Part shown: positions 44,040 through 52,151 of the stretch, in pieces
Position numbering within the stretch: the first letter of the stretch is position 1
Layout of the letters: each line of letters starts with the position of its first letter
Origin: Actinomadura livida
GTDB taxonomy: Bacteria > Actinomycetota > Actinomycetes > Streptosporangiales > Streptosporangiaceae
Assembly (NCBI RefSeq): GCF_014648675.1
Contig: NZ_BMRO01000011.1
Location: 43,478-107,477 of the forward strand
Direction of reading: 5' to 3'
DNA length: 64,000 nt
Program-made: the position numbers and the translations under genes
Notes under the pieces: model-generated
What the model saw: only the letters and a program-made list of their open reading frames with translations
What the model was told of the DNA's origin: nothing
Databases searched by the model: none

Positions 44040-44570
44040 TCAGGTGAAGCGCCAGCGGGTGGGCATGAAGTCCGCCGCCGACGGCAGGGCGAACACCTTG
44101 CTCGGCCGGATCTGGTAGACGCGGTATGGGGGGCCGCCAGAGGTCGGCGCGCCGTAGTCGGCGTCGAGTTCGGCGTCGGCGATCGTGGTCGGCCACCCGT
44201 AGACCCGCTCGAACGCGCCGGAGGCGCGCGTGAGCGTCTCCTCATCCAGGACCTGGCTCGCCTCGCCCTCGACGATCAGATGCGCGCCTTCGACGTCGGT
44301 GGACAGGACGCAGCGCCCATCCGCGTCTAGGTTGCGGCTCTTGCGCGCGGTGGCCTTGGACGCGATGAACAGAACCGACTCCGACCACACACCGAAAACA
44401 GGCATGACGTGCGGTGCCCCGTCCGGGCGCACCGTCGCCAGCCAGCGCCAGCCGTCCCGGGTGAAGCGGCGCTCCACCTCGGACCAGTCCAGGACATCGG
44501 CCCCGGGTGTCACGTCGGTGCCCTTGCCGGTGGGTGTGAGCGCCTCTGCCACCGGTGCTCGCTGTGCCAT
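44040..44570 (-). CDS. PNPox-like (FMN-binding split-barrel) protein
   Basis: 176 residues from ATG 44570, which has GGGAGG upstream. DGWRWLATVRPDGAPHVMPV and IASKATARKSRNLDADGRCV are the FMN-binding split-barrel core; VEGEASQVLDEE and YRVYQIRPSKVFAL continue the family pattern. Such proteins bind FMN, F420 or heme and reduce or store small ligands; the cofactor cannot be fixed here. It is divergent from an HxlR regulator and lies inside the tRNA-His island. Confidence 0.86.
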   Translation of the reverse strand: MAQRAPVAEALTPTGKGTDVTPGADVLDWSEVERRFTRDGWRWLATVRPDGAPHVMPVFGVWSESVLFIASKATARKSRNLDADGRCVLSTDVEGAHLIVEGEASQVLDEETLTRASGAFERVYGWPTTIADAELDADYGAPTSGGPPYRVYQIRPSKVFALPSAADFMPTRWRFT

Positions 44571-44588
44571 GCTGCCTCCCCCGTCCAC

Positions 44589-44613
44589 AACTGCTTACTT
44601 TTCAACAGCAGTT
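44589..44613. promoter_or_regulatory. Inverted repeat between PNPox-like and HxlR genes
   Basis: AACTGCT (44589-44595) and AGCAGTT (44607-44613) are perfect inverted repeats around an 11-base AT-rich centre, in the 97-base divergent gap. Likely operator for the HxlR protein; the gap is clearly poorer in GC than its surroundings. Confidence 0.45.
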
Positions 44614-44667
44614 GAGCCTACGGTAGAGTGCTTCAGAAAAGCAACCAGTGTGTCAAAGGAAGCATGA

Positions 44668-45138
44668 ATGGCAGCCGCGAACCGCTCCGAATGTCCGGTC
44701 AACCTGGCGGTCGAGGTGCTCGGGGACCGCTGGTCACTGCTGGTCCTCCGCGACATCATGTTCGCCGGCAAGCGGCACTACCGAGAGCTGCTCGCCTCGG
44801 ACGAGGGCATCTCGACGAAGGTCCTCGCCGAACGCCTTCGCAGCCTCACCGACGCCGGGTTGCTCACCAGAAGCGAGGACCCCGCCCACAAGCAGAAGGT
44901 GATCTACAGCCTCACCGAGCGCTCCATCGCCCTGGTTCCCGTGCTCGTCCAGCTCGGCGTCTGGGGGCATCGCGAACTGGGTGCCGACGATCGGCTCAGT
45001 CGCCACGCCGAGACGCTCGACCAGGGCGGGCGACCGCTGCGGGAGGCTTTCATGGACGACCTCAGGGAGGCCCACCTCGGTGCGCGGGCGCGTCACCGCG
45101 CTCGCGGCGAGCGGCCGGCACTCCAACTCACGGACTGA
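44668..45138 (+). CDS. HxlR-family transcriptional regulator
   Basis: 156 residues. CPVNLAVEVLGDRWSLLVLR, then DIMFAGKRHYRELLASDEGI, and the wing KVIYSLTERSIALVPVLVQL are the HxlR winged-helix signature. The N-terminal Cys9 corresponds to the redox-active Cys of several HxlR sensors (HypR/YodB type). ATG 44668 follows AAAGGA. Divergent from the PNPox-like gene, which it probably controls. Confidence 0.92.
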   Translation: MAAANRSECPVNLAVEVLGDRWSLLVLRDIMFAGKRHYRELLASDEGISTKVLAERLRSLTDAGLLTRSEDPAHKQKVIYSLTERSIALVPVLVQLGVWGHRELGADDRLSRHAETLDQGGRPLREAFMDDLREAHLGARARHRARGERPALQLTD

Positions 45139-45232
45139 AGGCACCGTGCTCAAGCCCGCGGAAGTAGAAGATCACTCCCAGATTGCTCCCAGAATCGGAC
45201 ATCCGAGCGCGGGAGCCTGGCGTAGGACGCAG

Positions 45233-45269
45233 AGACGCCCTGGTCATCCTTGCGGTGACCAGGGCGTCT
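45233..45269 (-). terminator. Terminator downstream of tRNA-His
   Basis: AGACGCCCTGGTCA (45233-45246) and TGACCAGGGCGTCT (45256-45269) form a perfect 14-bp stem with a 9-base loop, 17 bases after the tRNA 3' end. Strong hairpin without U-tract. Confidence 0.75.
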
Positions 45270-45285
45270 GCTGTTTCTAGCCTGG

Positions 45286-45359
45286 GGTGAGTGAGGGGAC
45301 TTGAACCCCCGACATCTTGGACCACAACCAAGTGCTCTGCCAGCTGAGCTACACCCACC
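45286..45359 (-). tRNA. tRNA-His (anticodon GTG)
   Basis: 74 bases including the encoded extra G at position -1, opposite the discriminator C, which is diagnostic for tRNA-His. Acceptor GTGGGTG pairs with CACTCAC (one G-U pair); anticodon arm CTTGGTTGTGGTCCAAG carries GTG. The T-arm GGGGG/CCCC region is the part duplicated at 43935-43977. Confidence 0.96.
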
Positions 45360-45387
45360 GTGGCCGGGAACGCACCCGGCTCCCAGT

Positions 45388-45416
45388 AGTGTAGCGGCTC
45401 CGGAGGCGTGGGTCAG
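45388..45416 (-). promoter_or_regulatory. Promoter of tRNA-His
   Basis: Minus strand -35 CTGACC (45411-45416) and -10 TACACT (45388-45393) with a 17-base spacer, about 29 bases before the tRNA. The -35 overlaps the stop codon of the upstream oligoribonuclease gene. Confidence 0.5.
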
Positions 45417-46009
45417 CCTGAGGCGACCTTGGCGGCGACGGCGCGGGCGGTCTCGGAGTCCGGGCCGGGCTGGGGGACGAAGACGGCGGCGCGGTAGTAG
45501 CGCAGTTCCTGGATGCTCTCGGTGATGTCGGCGAGGGCCCGGTGGCCGCCCTTTTTCTCGGGGCTGGCGAAGTAGACGCGCGGATACCAGCGGCGGGCCA
45601 GTTCTTTGATGGACGAGACGTCCACCATCCGGTAGTGCAAGTGGCCGTCGAGGGTCGGCATGTCGCGGGCGAGGAACGAGCGGTCCGTCGCGATGGAGTT
45701 GCCGCAGAGGGGGGCTTTCTTGGCTTCCTTGACGTGGCCCTTGATGTATTTGAGGACGGTGTCCTCGGCCTCGGCGAGGGTGACGCCGCCGGGGAGGGCC
45801 TCCAGGAGGCCGGACGTCGTGTGCATGTCGCGGACGACCTGCGACATCTGCGCGATGGACTCCTGCGGGGGCTTGATGACGACGTCGACGCCCTCGTCGA
45901 GGATGTTGAGCTCGCTATCGGTGACCAGTGCGGCTATCTCGATGAGCGCGTCGTTGCGCAGGTCGAGTCCAGTCATCTCGCAGTCAATCCAGACCAGCCG
46001 CTCGTTCAT
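45413..46009 (-). CDS. orn: Oligoribonuclease (3'-5' exoribonuclease for short RNAs)
   Basis: 198 residues from ATG 46009 (GGGTGAAG upstream); the frame is open 300 bases further but the family begins with NERLVWIDCEMTGLDL, as here. DEDDh catalytic residues are in place: Asp/Glu in WIDCEMTGLD, Asp in ATDRSFLARDMP and His/Asp in GGHRALADI. It degrades 2-5-nt RNAs and pGpG in the cytoplasm, an essential role in many actinomycetes. Followed directly by tRNA-His. Confidence 0.96.
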   Translation of the reverse strand: MNERLVWIDCEMTGLDLRNDALIEIAALVTDSELNILDEGVDVVIKPPQESIAQMSQVVRDMHTTSGLLEALPGGVTLAEAEDTVLKYIKGHVKEAKKAPLCGNSIATDRSFLARDMPTLDGHLHYRMVDVSSIKELARRWYPRVYFASPEKKGGHRALADITESIQELRYYRAAVFVPQPGPDSETARAVAAKVASG

Positions 46010-46062
46010 GTGCTTCACCCTACGGCCATGGACGACTGCGCGGGGCACTGAGCCATATCGAA

Positions 46063-46713
46063 TCAGGAGGTCACACGGTGGGAGATGTGGCCAGGAACGG
46101 CAATGCCGGGACGCAGGGCAGGGTCGGGGGACGGGGCGCCGAAAGTCTGGTGGACGGGGAGGACGCCCGCCCATAGGTCGAGCGCGTAGTCCTCGTCGTC
46201 GTCGCTCGGGGGACCCTGGCGGATCTTGACGGACGCCTCCTCCAGCGGGATCGCCAGGACCGAGGTGGCCGCGAGTTCCTTGCGGGTGGGCAGGCGCGCC
46301 ACGTCCCATTGGCCGGGGGCCAGTCGCTCAGTGATGGCGCGGATGCCCGCCAGCTTCTCGTCCGGGTCGGTGAGGCTCCGGGGCGTCCCGAAGATGACGG
46401 CGCTGCGGTAGTTGACGGAGTGGTGGAACAGGGACCGGGCGATGACGATCCCGTCGAGGTGGGTGACGGTCACGCAGACGTCCTGGGACGGCCCGGCCAT
46501 CAGGCTGCTCGCCCCCGTCGAGCCGTGGACGTAGAGGGTGTCGCCGAGTCGCCCGTAGCCGGTGGGGAGCACGCGGGGCGAGCCGTCGACGATCAGGCCG
46601 AGGTGGCAGATCAGGCCGGCGTCGAGGATCTCGTAGAGGACGGAGCGGTCGCTGCGGCCGCGGTCGGGGTTTCTGCCCAGCCGGGTCCGGCCGGTCGTGG
46701 AGAGTGCGGTCAT
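46063..46713 (-). CDS. Pyridoxamine 5'-phosphate oxidase-family (FMN-binding) protein
   Basis: 216 residues. AGLICHLGLIVDGSPRVLPT, YGRLGDTLYVHGSTGASSL, and the closing VKIRQGPPSDDDEDYALDLW are typical of the split-barrel flavin-binding proteins found next to MocR regulators. The catalytic residues of true PNPOx are not all recognisable, so it may not oxidise pyridoxamine phosphate. Divergent from a MocR/PdxR gene with AGTGG-type sites between them, which suggests control by that regulator. Confidence 0.88.
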   Translation of the reverse strand: MTALSTTGRTRLGRNPDRGRSDRSVLYEILDAGLICHLGLIVDGSPRVLPTGYGRLGDTLYVHGSTGASSLMAGPSQDVCVTVTHLDGIVIARSLFHHSVNYRSAVIFGTPRSLTDPDEKLAGIRAITERLAPGQWDVARLPTRKELAATSVLAIPLEEASVKIRQGPPSDDDEDYALDLWAGVLPVHQTFGAPSPDPALRPGIAVPGHISHRVTS

Positions 46714-46734
46714 GGACGTTTACGCTAGGAACAG

Positions 46735-46783
46735 AGTGGCCTGGCCGGTAGGGCCACTTAGTGCGGATATCGGGAGACCACTT
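46735..46783. promoter_or_regulatory. AGTGG-type repeat sites for the MocR/PdxR regulator
   Basis: AGTGGCC (46735-46741) faces GGCCACT (46752-46758), and a third copy GACCACTT (46776-46783; AAGTGGTC on the other strand) lies 24 bases on and touches the regulator's start codon. PdxR-type MocR proteins are known to bind spaced AAGTGG-like direct repeats near their own promoters, so the arrangement is in keeping with autoregulation. Confidence 0.5.
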
Positions 46784-48156
46784 TGTCGGTAGACCTGCCC
46801 CTCACCGTCGACCGGGACGCCGGCCTGCCGCTGAGCGCCCAGCTCGTCGCCCAGTTGCGCGCCGCGATGGGGGAGGGGCGGCTGGCCGCCGGTGAGCGGC
46901 TGCCCGCGAGCCGGGCGCTGGCCGGGGTCCTCGGGGTGAGCCGCACGGTCGTGACCGAGGCGTACGAGCAGTTGTACGCGGAGGGCTGGCTGGAAGGCCG
47001 CCACGGGTCGGGGACGTACGTGACCGAAGGCGTCGCCGCCCCGCCCGCACTCGACCCAGGCCCGGTCACGATCGAGACGGTGTTCAGGACGGCGGGCCCA
47101 GGCGAGATCGACCTGAGGCCAGGTGCCGCCTGGGTCGGGGCACTCGACACCCCTGCGTGGCGGCGCGCGTGGCGCATCGCGTCAGGGATGCCGCCCGAGC
47201 AGCGCCAGGACCCGCACGGCCTGCCCGGGCTCCGTGTCGCGCTGGCCGACTACATTCGGCGCAGCCGAGGGGTGGCGTGCCGTGCGGACGGGCTCCTTGT
47301 CACGCGGGGCGCGACGAACGGGCTCGATCTGCTGGCGGCGACGGTCCTGCGTCCGGGCGACCGGGTCGGGGTGGAGGAGCCCGGGTACCGGCGGGCGCGG
47401 GCCGTGCTGGCCGGGCGCGGCGCCGAGCTGGTGCCCTGCCCGGTCGACGAGCACGGCCTCATCGTCGACGGCCTGCCCGACGGCCTGCGCCTCGTCTACA
47501 CGACGCCCTCGCACCAGTTCCCGATGGGCGGCGTCCTGCCGGTGCCGCGCCGCCAGGCCCTGCTGGCGTGGGCGCGGCGCAACGGGGCGCTCGTCGCCGA
47601 GGACGACTACGACGGCGAGTTCCGCTACGACGTCGCGCCGCTGCCCGCCCTCTACGGCCTGGACCCGGACGTCGTGGTCTACCTCGGCACGACCGCCAAG
47701 ATCCTCACCGCGGACCTGGCGGTCGGCTGGCTCGTGGCCCGTCCCGGCCTGGTGGGGCGGATCGCGCGGTGCCGCAGGGAGCTGAACGACCGGACGGCGG
47801 TCGTGCCGCAGGACGCGCTGCGGCTCCTCCTGGAACGCGGGGACGTGGACCGGCACGTCCGCCGGATGCGCGCGGAGTACGCGCGGCGCCGCGACGTGGT
47901 CGTCCAGGCGCTGGACGGGCTGCCGCTGCGCGGCGACACGGCCGGGCTGCACCTCGTGGCGGACGTCCCGGCGGAGGTGGCGGGACGGATCGTCCGGGCG
48001 GCGCGGGAGCGGGGCGTGCTGGTGGAGACGCTCGACCGCCATCACGCGGGCGCGCCGCGGGCGTCCGGCCTGGTGATCGGGTACGGCTCGGCCGCGAGCC
48101 GCGCGCAGCTCCGGAAGGGCTGCGAGATCGTCCGCCGGCTCGCGCGGGCGGGCTGA
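46783..48156 (+). CDS. pdxR: MocR/PdxR-family regulator (GntR HTH fused to aminotransferase-like domain)
   Basis: 457 residues. Winged helix GEGRLAAGERLPASRALAGV and LGVSRTVVTEAYEQLYAEGW, then a fold-type-I aminotransferase-like domain with LVTRGATNGLDLLAAT, LVYTTPSHQFPMGGVLPVPR, EDDYDGEFRYDV and the PLP-lysine region LGTTAKILTADLAVGWLV (Lys in TAK). PLP-sensing is the family property. TTG 46783 is the likely start, with GGGAG about 9 bases before it. Specific symbol is by family only; pdxST genes are not in this window. Confidence 0.88.
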   Translation: MSVDLPLTVDRDAGLPLSAQLVAQLRAAMGEGRLAAGERLPASRALAGVLGVSRTVVTEAYEQLYAEGWLEGRHGSGTYVTEGVAAPPALDPGPVTIETVFRTAGPGEIDLRPGAAWVGALDTPAWRRAWRIASGMPPEQRQDPHGLPGLRVALADYIRRSRGVACRADGLLVTRGATNGLDLLAATVLRPGDRVGVEEPGYRRARAVLAGRGAELVPCPVDEHGLIVDGLPDGLRLVYTTPSHQFPMGGVLPVPRRQALLAWARRNGALVAEDDYDGEFRYDVAPLPALYGLDPDVVVYLGTTAKILTADLAVGWLVARPGLVGRIARCRRELNDRTAVVPQDALRLLLERGDVDRHVRRMRAEYARRRDVVVQALDGLPLRGDTAGLHLVADVPAEVAGRIVRAARERGVLVETLDRHHAGAPRASGLVIGYGSAASRAQLRKGCEIVRRLARAG

Positions 48157-48190
48157 GCCGGAGACGGGGGGACGACCGGGAAAAGGAGGG

Positions 48191-48928
48191 TCAGTTGGAC
48201 ATCGCGGACGACGGCCCGACCGGAACGGGTTCCGGGGCCGGGTGCAGCGGAGCGGGACGCCCCGACGGCGGATCGGTCTGCGGCGGGCGGACCGGCTCCT
48301 GCGGGCGCGGCGGCCGCGGAAGAAGGTGCGGCGGGGTCGCGCCCTCGGAGAGGGGCGCGCGCGGCTTCGGGATGGGGGCGACCGGGGTGTCGGGCCCGGT
48401 GATGCGGCGGATGTCGATGGCGCCGGGGTCCGGGCGGTCGACGAGCGGCACCTGGGACGCCCCGTAGTGCCCGCCGCGCGCCCAGTCCTTGCGGCCGCGC
48501 CGCGCGTGGTACGACTGCGGCGACGGCAGCGGCGGCCCGGCGGGCCAGCGGCGCGGGACGCCCCACGTGTCCAGCCACTGGACGATCGCGTCGACGCCGG
48601 TGAGCAGCGTGCCGGTGAACGGCGCCCGGGACTGGCCGACGACCATGATCTGCACGCAGACGCGGCCCTCCCGGCCGACGCGCCCGCCGAGCAGCCGGGC
48701 GGCGCGGGTGACGGGCAGGAGCTGGACGATGTCGCCGGTGCCGGGATGCCAGACCAGGTGCGGCGGCCGGTCGTCCTTCAGGAGGTCGGCGGCCGCCGAG
48801 CGGGCGGAGACGGTGCGCGGATCGTGCTCGCCGACGCACCAGACGACCCGGGGAGCACCTCCTCGCAGAGCTCCGCCGTCCTGTCGCGCCGGCATGCGGC
48901 CGGCTCCCGGCAGCCATGCGTCTGCCAC
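48191..48928 (-). CDS. Amidase_2/PGRP-fold protein with degenerate zinc site
   Basis: 245 residues from GTG 48928, which has a G-rich ribosome-binding site; no signal peptide is evident. PRVVWCVGEHDP, PHLVWHPGTGDIVQLLP and WPAGPPLPSPQSY...GGHYGASQVPLV...PDPGAID follow the N-acetylmuramoyl-L-alanine amidase type 2 pattern. But the usual first zinc His is Cys (VVWC), the HSQVP-type His is Ala (GASQVP) and only the Asp of DPG remains. The last ~60 residues are Pro-rich. I infer a binding, not cleaving, protein. Function otherwise unknown. Confidence 0.65.
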   Translation of the reverse strand: MADAWLPGAGRMPARQDGGALRGGAPRVVWCVGEHDPRTVSARSAAADLLKDDRPPHLVWHPGTGDIVQLLPVTRAARLLGGRVGREGRVCVQIMVVGQSRAPFTGTLLTGVDAIVQWLDTWGVPRRWPAGPPLPSPQSYHARRGRKDWARGGHYGASQVPLVDRPDPGAIDIRRITGPDTPVAPIPKPRAPLSEGATPPHLLPRPPRPQEPVRPPQTDPPSGRPAPLHPAPEPVPVGPSSAMSN

Positions 48929-49325
48929 GGTGTGTCCCCCCCAATCGGGCGGTCTAGTCCCGAATGGTCTAGTCCTACTCTCATAGCCCAGCAGGACGTA
49001 TAAAGTCCAGCCTGCCGTCATGGGCCGGGAATGACGGCTCTGACCTCCGGGCGAGGTAGGTGCACACTGCTCGGCTGTCGTCGCAGACCCGTACCCCGGG
49101 GCTCCTCCGCTTGCACCTGGCGTTCTCGTTCTCCTCTGGGAGTCTCAGCCAATCGGCCGTTCTCCGGCGGATGCCGGGGCGTCGTCGCAGGTCAGCGGCA
49201 TGCTGGACGCCCGGTGAAGCCTCCCTGCAAATCGGCCGGAAGTGGCCGGAGTGTTTCACCGCGCGGACGGCAGGTACCCGGGTGGGGTTCACAGCATGGA
49301 CCGAGTCGCGTTCTAATAGGGCGTC
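48929..49325. other. 397-bp intergenic region
   Basis: Divergent promoter region between the amidase-fold gene and the phosphotransferase gene. A TATA-rich patch (about 48990-49010, GTATAAAG) likely belongs to the minus-strand promoter. No gene, repeat or RNA is recognised here. Confidence 0.45.
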
Positions 49326-50408
49326 ATGACCGTTGACGCAGAGCTTCCCTCCGGGGTCCCCGGCATCGACGTCCCCCGCCTGGCGGACTGGCTCGCCCGC
49401 GAGTTGCCCGGTACGGGACGCATCGGCGCGATCGACCTGATCGCCGGCGGCCGCTCGAACCTCACCTACGGGATCACCCTGGACGGCGGCCGCCGCATCG
49501 TGCTGCGCAGGCCGCCGCTCGGGCACGTCCTTCCGACGGCCCACGACATGGGACGCGAGTACCGCGTGCTGACCGCGCTCGGCGACGGCACGGCGGTCCC
49601 GGTGCCGCGGACGCTGGCGTTCTGCGACGACGAGGACGTCATCGGCGCGCGCTTCTACCTCATGGACTACGTCGAGGGGCGCGTCCTGCGGAACCGCGAG
49701 GACGCCGACGGCATGACGCCCGAGCAGGCGCGGGGCCTCAGCGAGGCGCTGGCGGAGGCGCTCGCCGCCATCCACACCGTCGACGTGAAGGCCGTCGGCC
49801 TGGAGGACTTCGGCCGGCCGAGCGGCTACATGGCGCGGCAGCTCAAGCGCTGGGGCAAGCAGTGGGACGGCTCCCAGGAGGCCATCCGCGCCACCGGCAC
49901 CACCCGTGACCTGCCCGAGTACGACCGGCTCGTGGCCAGGCTCGCCGACCGGCTGCCGGCCGACGCTCCGGCGCGCCTCGTCCACGGCGACTTCCGGCTC
50001 GACAACGCGCTCGCGAGGCTGGAGCCCAAGCCGGAGATCGCCGCCGTGGTCGACTGGGAGATGTCGACGCTCGGCGACCCGCTGTCCGACCTCGGGCTGA
50101 CGCTCGTCTACTGGGCCGAGGCCGCCGACGCCGACAAGCTGCCCGTCGGCGCCACGATCACCTCGGCGCCGGGCTTCTACACCCGGAGCGAGTTCATCGG
50201 GCGGTACGCGGAGCTGACCGGCTACGACCTCGCCGACCTCGACTTCTACGTCGCGTTCGCCTGCTTCAAACTCGCGGTGATCCTTGAGGGCATCCACGCG
50301 CGCTTCCTGCAGAAGGCGACCGTCGGCGAGGGGTTCGACCAGATCGGCGCCGGCGTCCCCGTCCTGCTGAACCGGGCGCACCGCACCCTGGACACCGGCA
50401 CCATCTGA
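49326..50408 (+). CDS. APH-like phosphotransferase family protein (ACAD10/11-type)
   Basis: 360 residues. A kinase-like fold with the Brenner motif LVHGDFRLDN and a DFG-equivalent VVDWEMSTLGDPLSDLGLTL; N-lobe LIAGGRSNLTYGITLDGGRR and RRPPLGHVLPTAHDMGREYR. The RPPG..LPTAHD.GREYRVL pattern is typical of the acyl-CoA-dehydrogenase-associated aminoglycoside-phosphotransferase-like proteins, suggesting a hydroxyacyl-CoA or other small-molecule substrate, not an antibiotic. The gene ends within a tandem 19-bp repeat that contains the stop codon. Confidence 0.88.
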   Translation: MTVDAELPSGVPGIDVPRLADWLARELPGTGRIGAIDLIAGGRSNLTYGITLDGGRRIVLRRPPLGHVLPTAHDMGREYRVLTALGDGTAVPVPRTLAFCDDEDVIGARFYLMDYVEGRVLRNREDADGMTPEQARGLSEALAEALAAIHTVDVKAVGLEDFGRPSGYMARQLKRWGKQWDGSQEAIRATGTTRDLPEYDRLVARLADRLPADAPARLVHGDFRLDNALARLEPKPEIAAVVDWEMSTLGDPLSDLGLTLVYWAEAADADKLPVGATITSAPGFYTRSEFIGRYAELTGYDLADLDFYVAFACFKLAVILEGIHARFLQKATVGEGFDQIGAGVPVLLNRAHRTLDTGTI

Positions 50409-50447
50409 GGACACCGGCACCATCTGACGGACACCGGCACCATCTGA
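50390..50447 (+). repeat. Three tandem 19-bp repeats spanning the phosphotransferase stop codon
   Basis: GGACACCGGCACCATCTGA occurs at 50390-50408, 50409-50427 and 50429-50447. The first copy encodes the last residues and the stop of the phosphotransferase; the other two follow it. Looks like recent slippage or duplication. Confidence 0.9.
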
Positions 50448-50465
50448 CCGCGACGAGCTGAGCGG

Positions 50466-50486
50466 GGCGCCCCCGGAGGGGGCGCC
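50466..50486. terminator. Bidirectional hairpin between convergent genes
   Basis: GGCGCCCC (50466-50473) pairs with GGGGCGCC (50479-50486), a perfect 8-bp GC stem with a 5-base loop, directly before the sigma-fusion stop codon at 50487. Serves both the phosphotransferase and the sigma-fusion genes. Confidence 0.7.
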
Positions 50487-51959
50487 TCAGCAGTACGAGA
50501 CGCGGGCGGAGCCGCCCGGCGAGAAGGAGACCGACCCGGTCCTGCCGCCGAAGCAGAACACGTTCGTGCGGCGGACGGTCACGCTCGCGGACGCGCCGGC
50601 CGCCAGGCGCCCGGCCCCGCCCGCGGTCAACTCACCGGACGTGCCGGTCACCCGCCAGGTCACAGCCCCGCCCACGGCGGTGATCCGGATGGAGCACGAC
50701 TCGCGGGTGCCCATGCCGCAGCCATCCACCGACAGTTCGCCGCGCTTCGGGGGCTCGGGCTCGTCGGTGTCCGACGGCGGCGGCCGCAGCGGCGGCCGGG
50801 TCGTCGCCGTCCGGGTCGGCGTGGCGGTCGGCGAGGGCGTCTTCGACGGCGACTTCGTCCGGGTCGGGGACGGCGACGTGACCGTGGGCGACGGGTCGGT
50901 CGGCGTCGGCTCGGGCTGCCCCGAGGGCACCGGCTCGCTGCTGTCGGCGGCCGCCGGGCCTCCCGCGGACGTGCTCGTCCCGTCGCCGCCGAACGCCGAC
51001 ACCGCCCCCGCCGACAGCACCACGACTCCGACCGCCACGGCCAGGGCCGCGACGAGGGGGCCGCGCCGCCGGGCCGGGCGCTCGCGGACGCGCGTCGGCG
51101 TCGGCTGGTAGGGGAGCGGCCAGCCGTACTCGTCGAATGGCTCGGTCCAAGCGGCGATGGCGCGGCGGTTGCCCGCGCGGTCCTCGGCGGTCGCGGCGGT
51201 CAGCACGTCGAGCCGCAGGTCCGCGGGGATCGCCGCGATCGGCAGCACCGACAGCAGCCGGTCGGGCGGCAGCGGCGGCGTCTGGCGCTCCGCGCACGCC
51301 GGGCAGTTCGCCACGTGGCGCACGAGCGCCGCCGCGGCCTGCGGGGGCAGCGGCCACGACTCGGTCAGCGCCCCCACGCCGGGGCAGTCCTCCCAGTGGT
51401 TCTGCGCGATGAGGGCCGCGTGCAGCGAGGCGGCGAGGTCCTCGCGGGTCCGCTCGACGAGCGCGAGCGTCTCCTCCAGCGGGATCCCGAGGATGCCGCA
51501 CAGGTCGACCTCGTCCAGCTCGTGCCGCACCAGCAGGTCGATCGCCTCGCGCTGCCGCCCGTTGAGCGCGGCCAGCGCGCTGTGCGCGAGGAGCCGGCGC
51601 TCCTCGCGCCGGACGAGCTGCTCCTGGGTCAGCTCGTCGTCGGCTTCGGGCGCCTCCTGCCCGGTGTGCCGGTTGGGGCTGTCGCGGCGCCGCATCGCCT
51701 CCTTGCGGGCGATCGCGTACATCCAGCCGCGCAGCCGCTCCGGCTCGGTGAGCCGGTCGATGTGCTCGCGGGCCGCGATGAAGGCGTTGCGCAGTGCCCC
51801 GGCCGCCTCCACGCGGTCGCGGAGCAGCCCGTGGCAGTAGTCGTAGAGGAACGGCGCGTAGGTGTCGTAGACCTCGGTCAGCGCGATGACGTCCCCGGCC
51901 CGCAGCGCGTTCGCCAGCCTGACGTCGTCGTTCTGCCCGGGCCCTGGCTCACCGGCCAC
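50487..51959 (-). CDS. ECF sigma factor fused to zinc-finger, membrane helix and extracellular domain (copy 1)
   Basis: 490 residues. Sigma-2 (TYAPFLYDYCHGLLRDRVEA, ERLRGWMYAIARKEAMRRR), sigma-4 (LNGRQREAIDLLVRHELDEV), a zinc-finger-like HVANCPAC typical of ZAS anti-sigma factors, a membrane helix (GPLVAALAVAVGVVVLSAGA near 300-325), a Thr/Pro/Ser linker and an extracellular beta domain with paired cysteines (GCGMGTRESC ... FCFGG ... SYC). This resembles membrane-tethered ECF52/ECF53-type sigma/anti-sigma fusions. GTG start with GGGAGGG upstream. Release of the sigma part would need proteolysis (inference). Confidence 0.85.
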   Translation of the reverse strand: MAGEPGPGQNDDVRLANALRAGDVIALTEVYDTYAPFLYDYCHGLLRDRVEAAGALRNAFIAAREHIDRLTEPERLRGWMYAIARKEAMRRRDSPNRHTGQEAPEADDELTQEQLVRREERRLLAHSALAALNGRQREAIDLLVRHELDEVDLCGILGIPLEETLALVERTREDLAASLHAALIAQNHWEDCPGVGALTESWPLPPQAAAALVRHVANCPACAERQTPPLPPDRLLSVLPIAAIPADLRLDVLTAATAEDRAGNRRAIAAWTEPFDEYGWPLPYQPTPTRVRERPARRRGPLVAALAVAVGVVVLSAGAVSAFGGDGTSTSAGGPAAADSSEPVPSGQPEPTPTDPSPTVTSPSPTRTKSPSKTPSPTATPTRTATTRPPLRPPPSDTDEPEPPKRGELSVDGCGMGTRESCSIRITAVGGAVTWRVTGTSGELTAGGAGRLAAGASASVTVRRTNVFCFGGRTGSVSFSPGGSARVSYC

Positions 51960-52151
51960 GGGAACCCTCCCAGTCGAATTCGGTGTCGTCGGTCAAACCC
52001 CCGGGGAGCGCCGACGCCTGCCGGCCCGCTCTGGTTGCCTGATCTTGCCACCAAGTCGCTGAGATTTCTCCCGGACGCGGTGAAGTCCGTGACGGAATCG
52101 GTACACATTGTGGCCGTTTGGCCTAGTCGACCAGCTTTCGGTCCTACAAAA

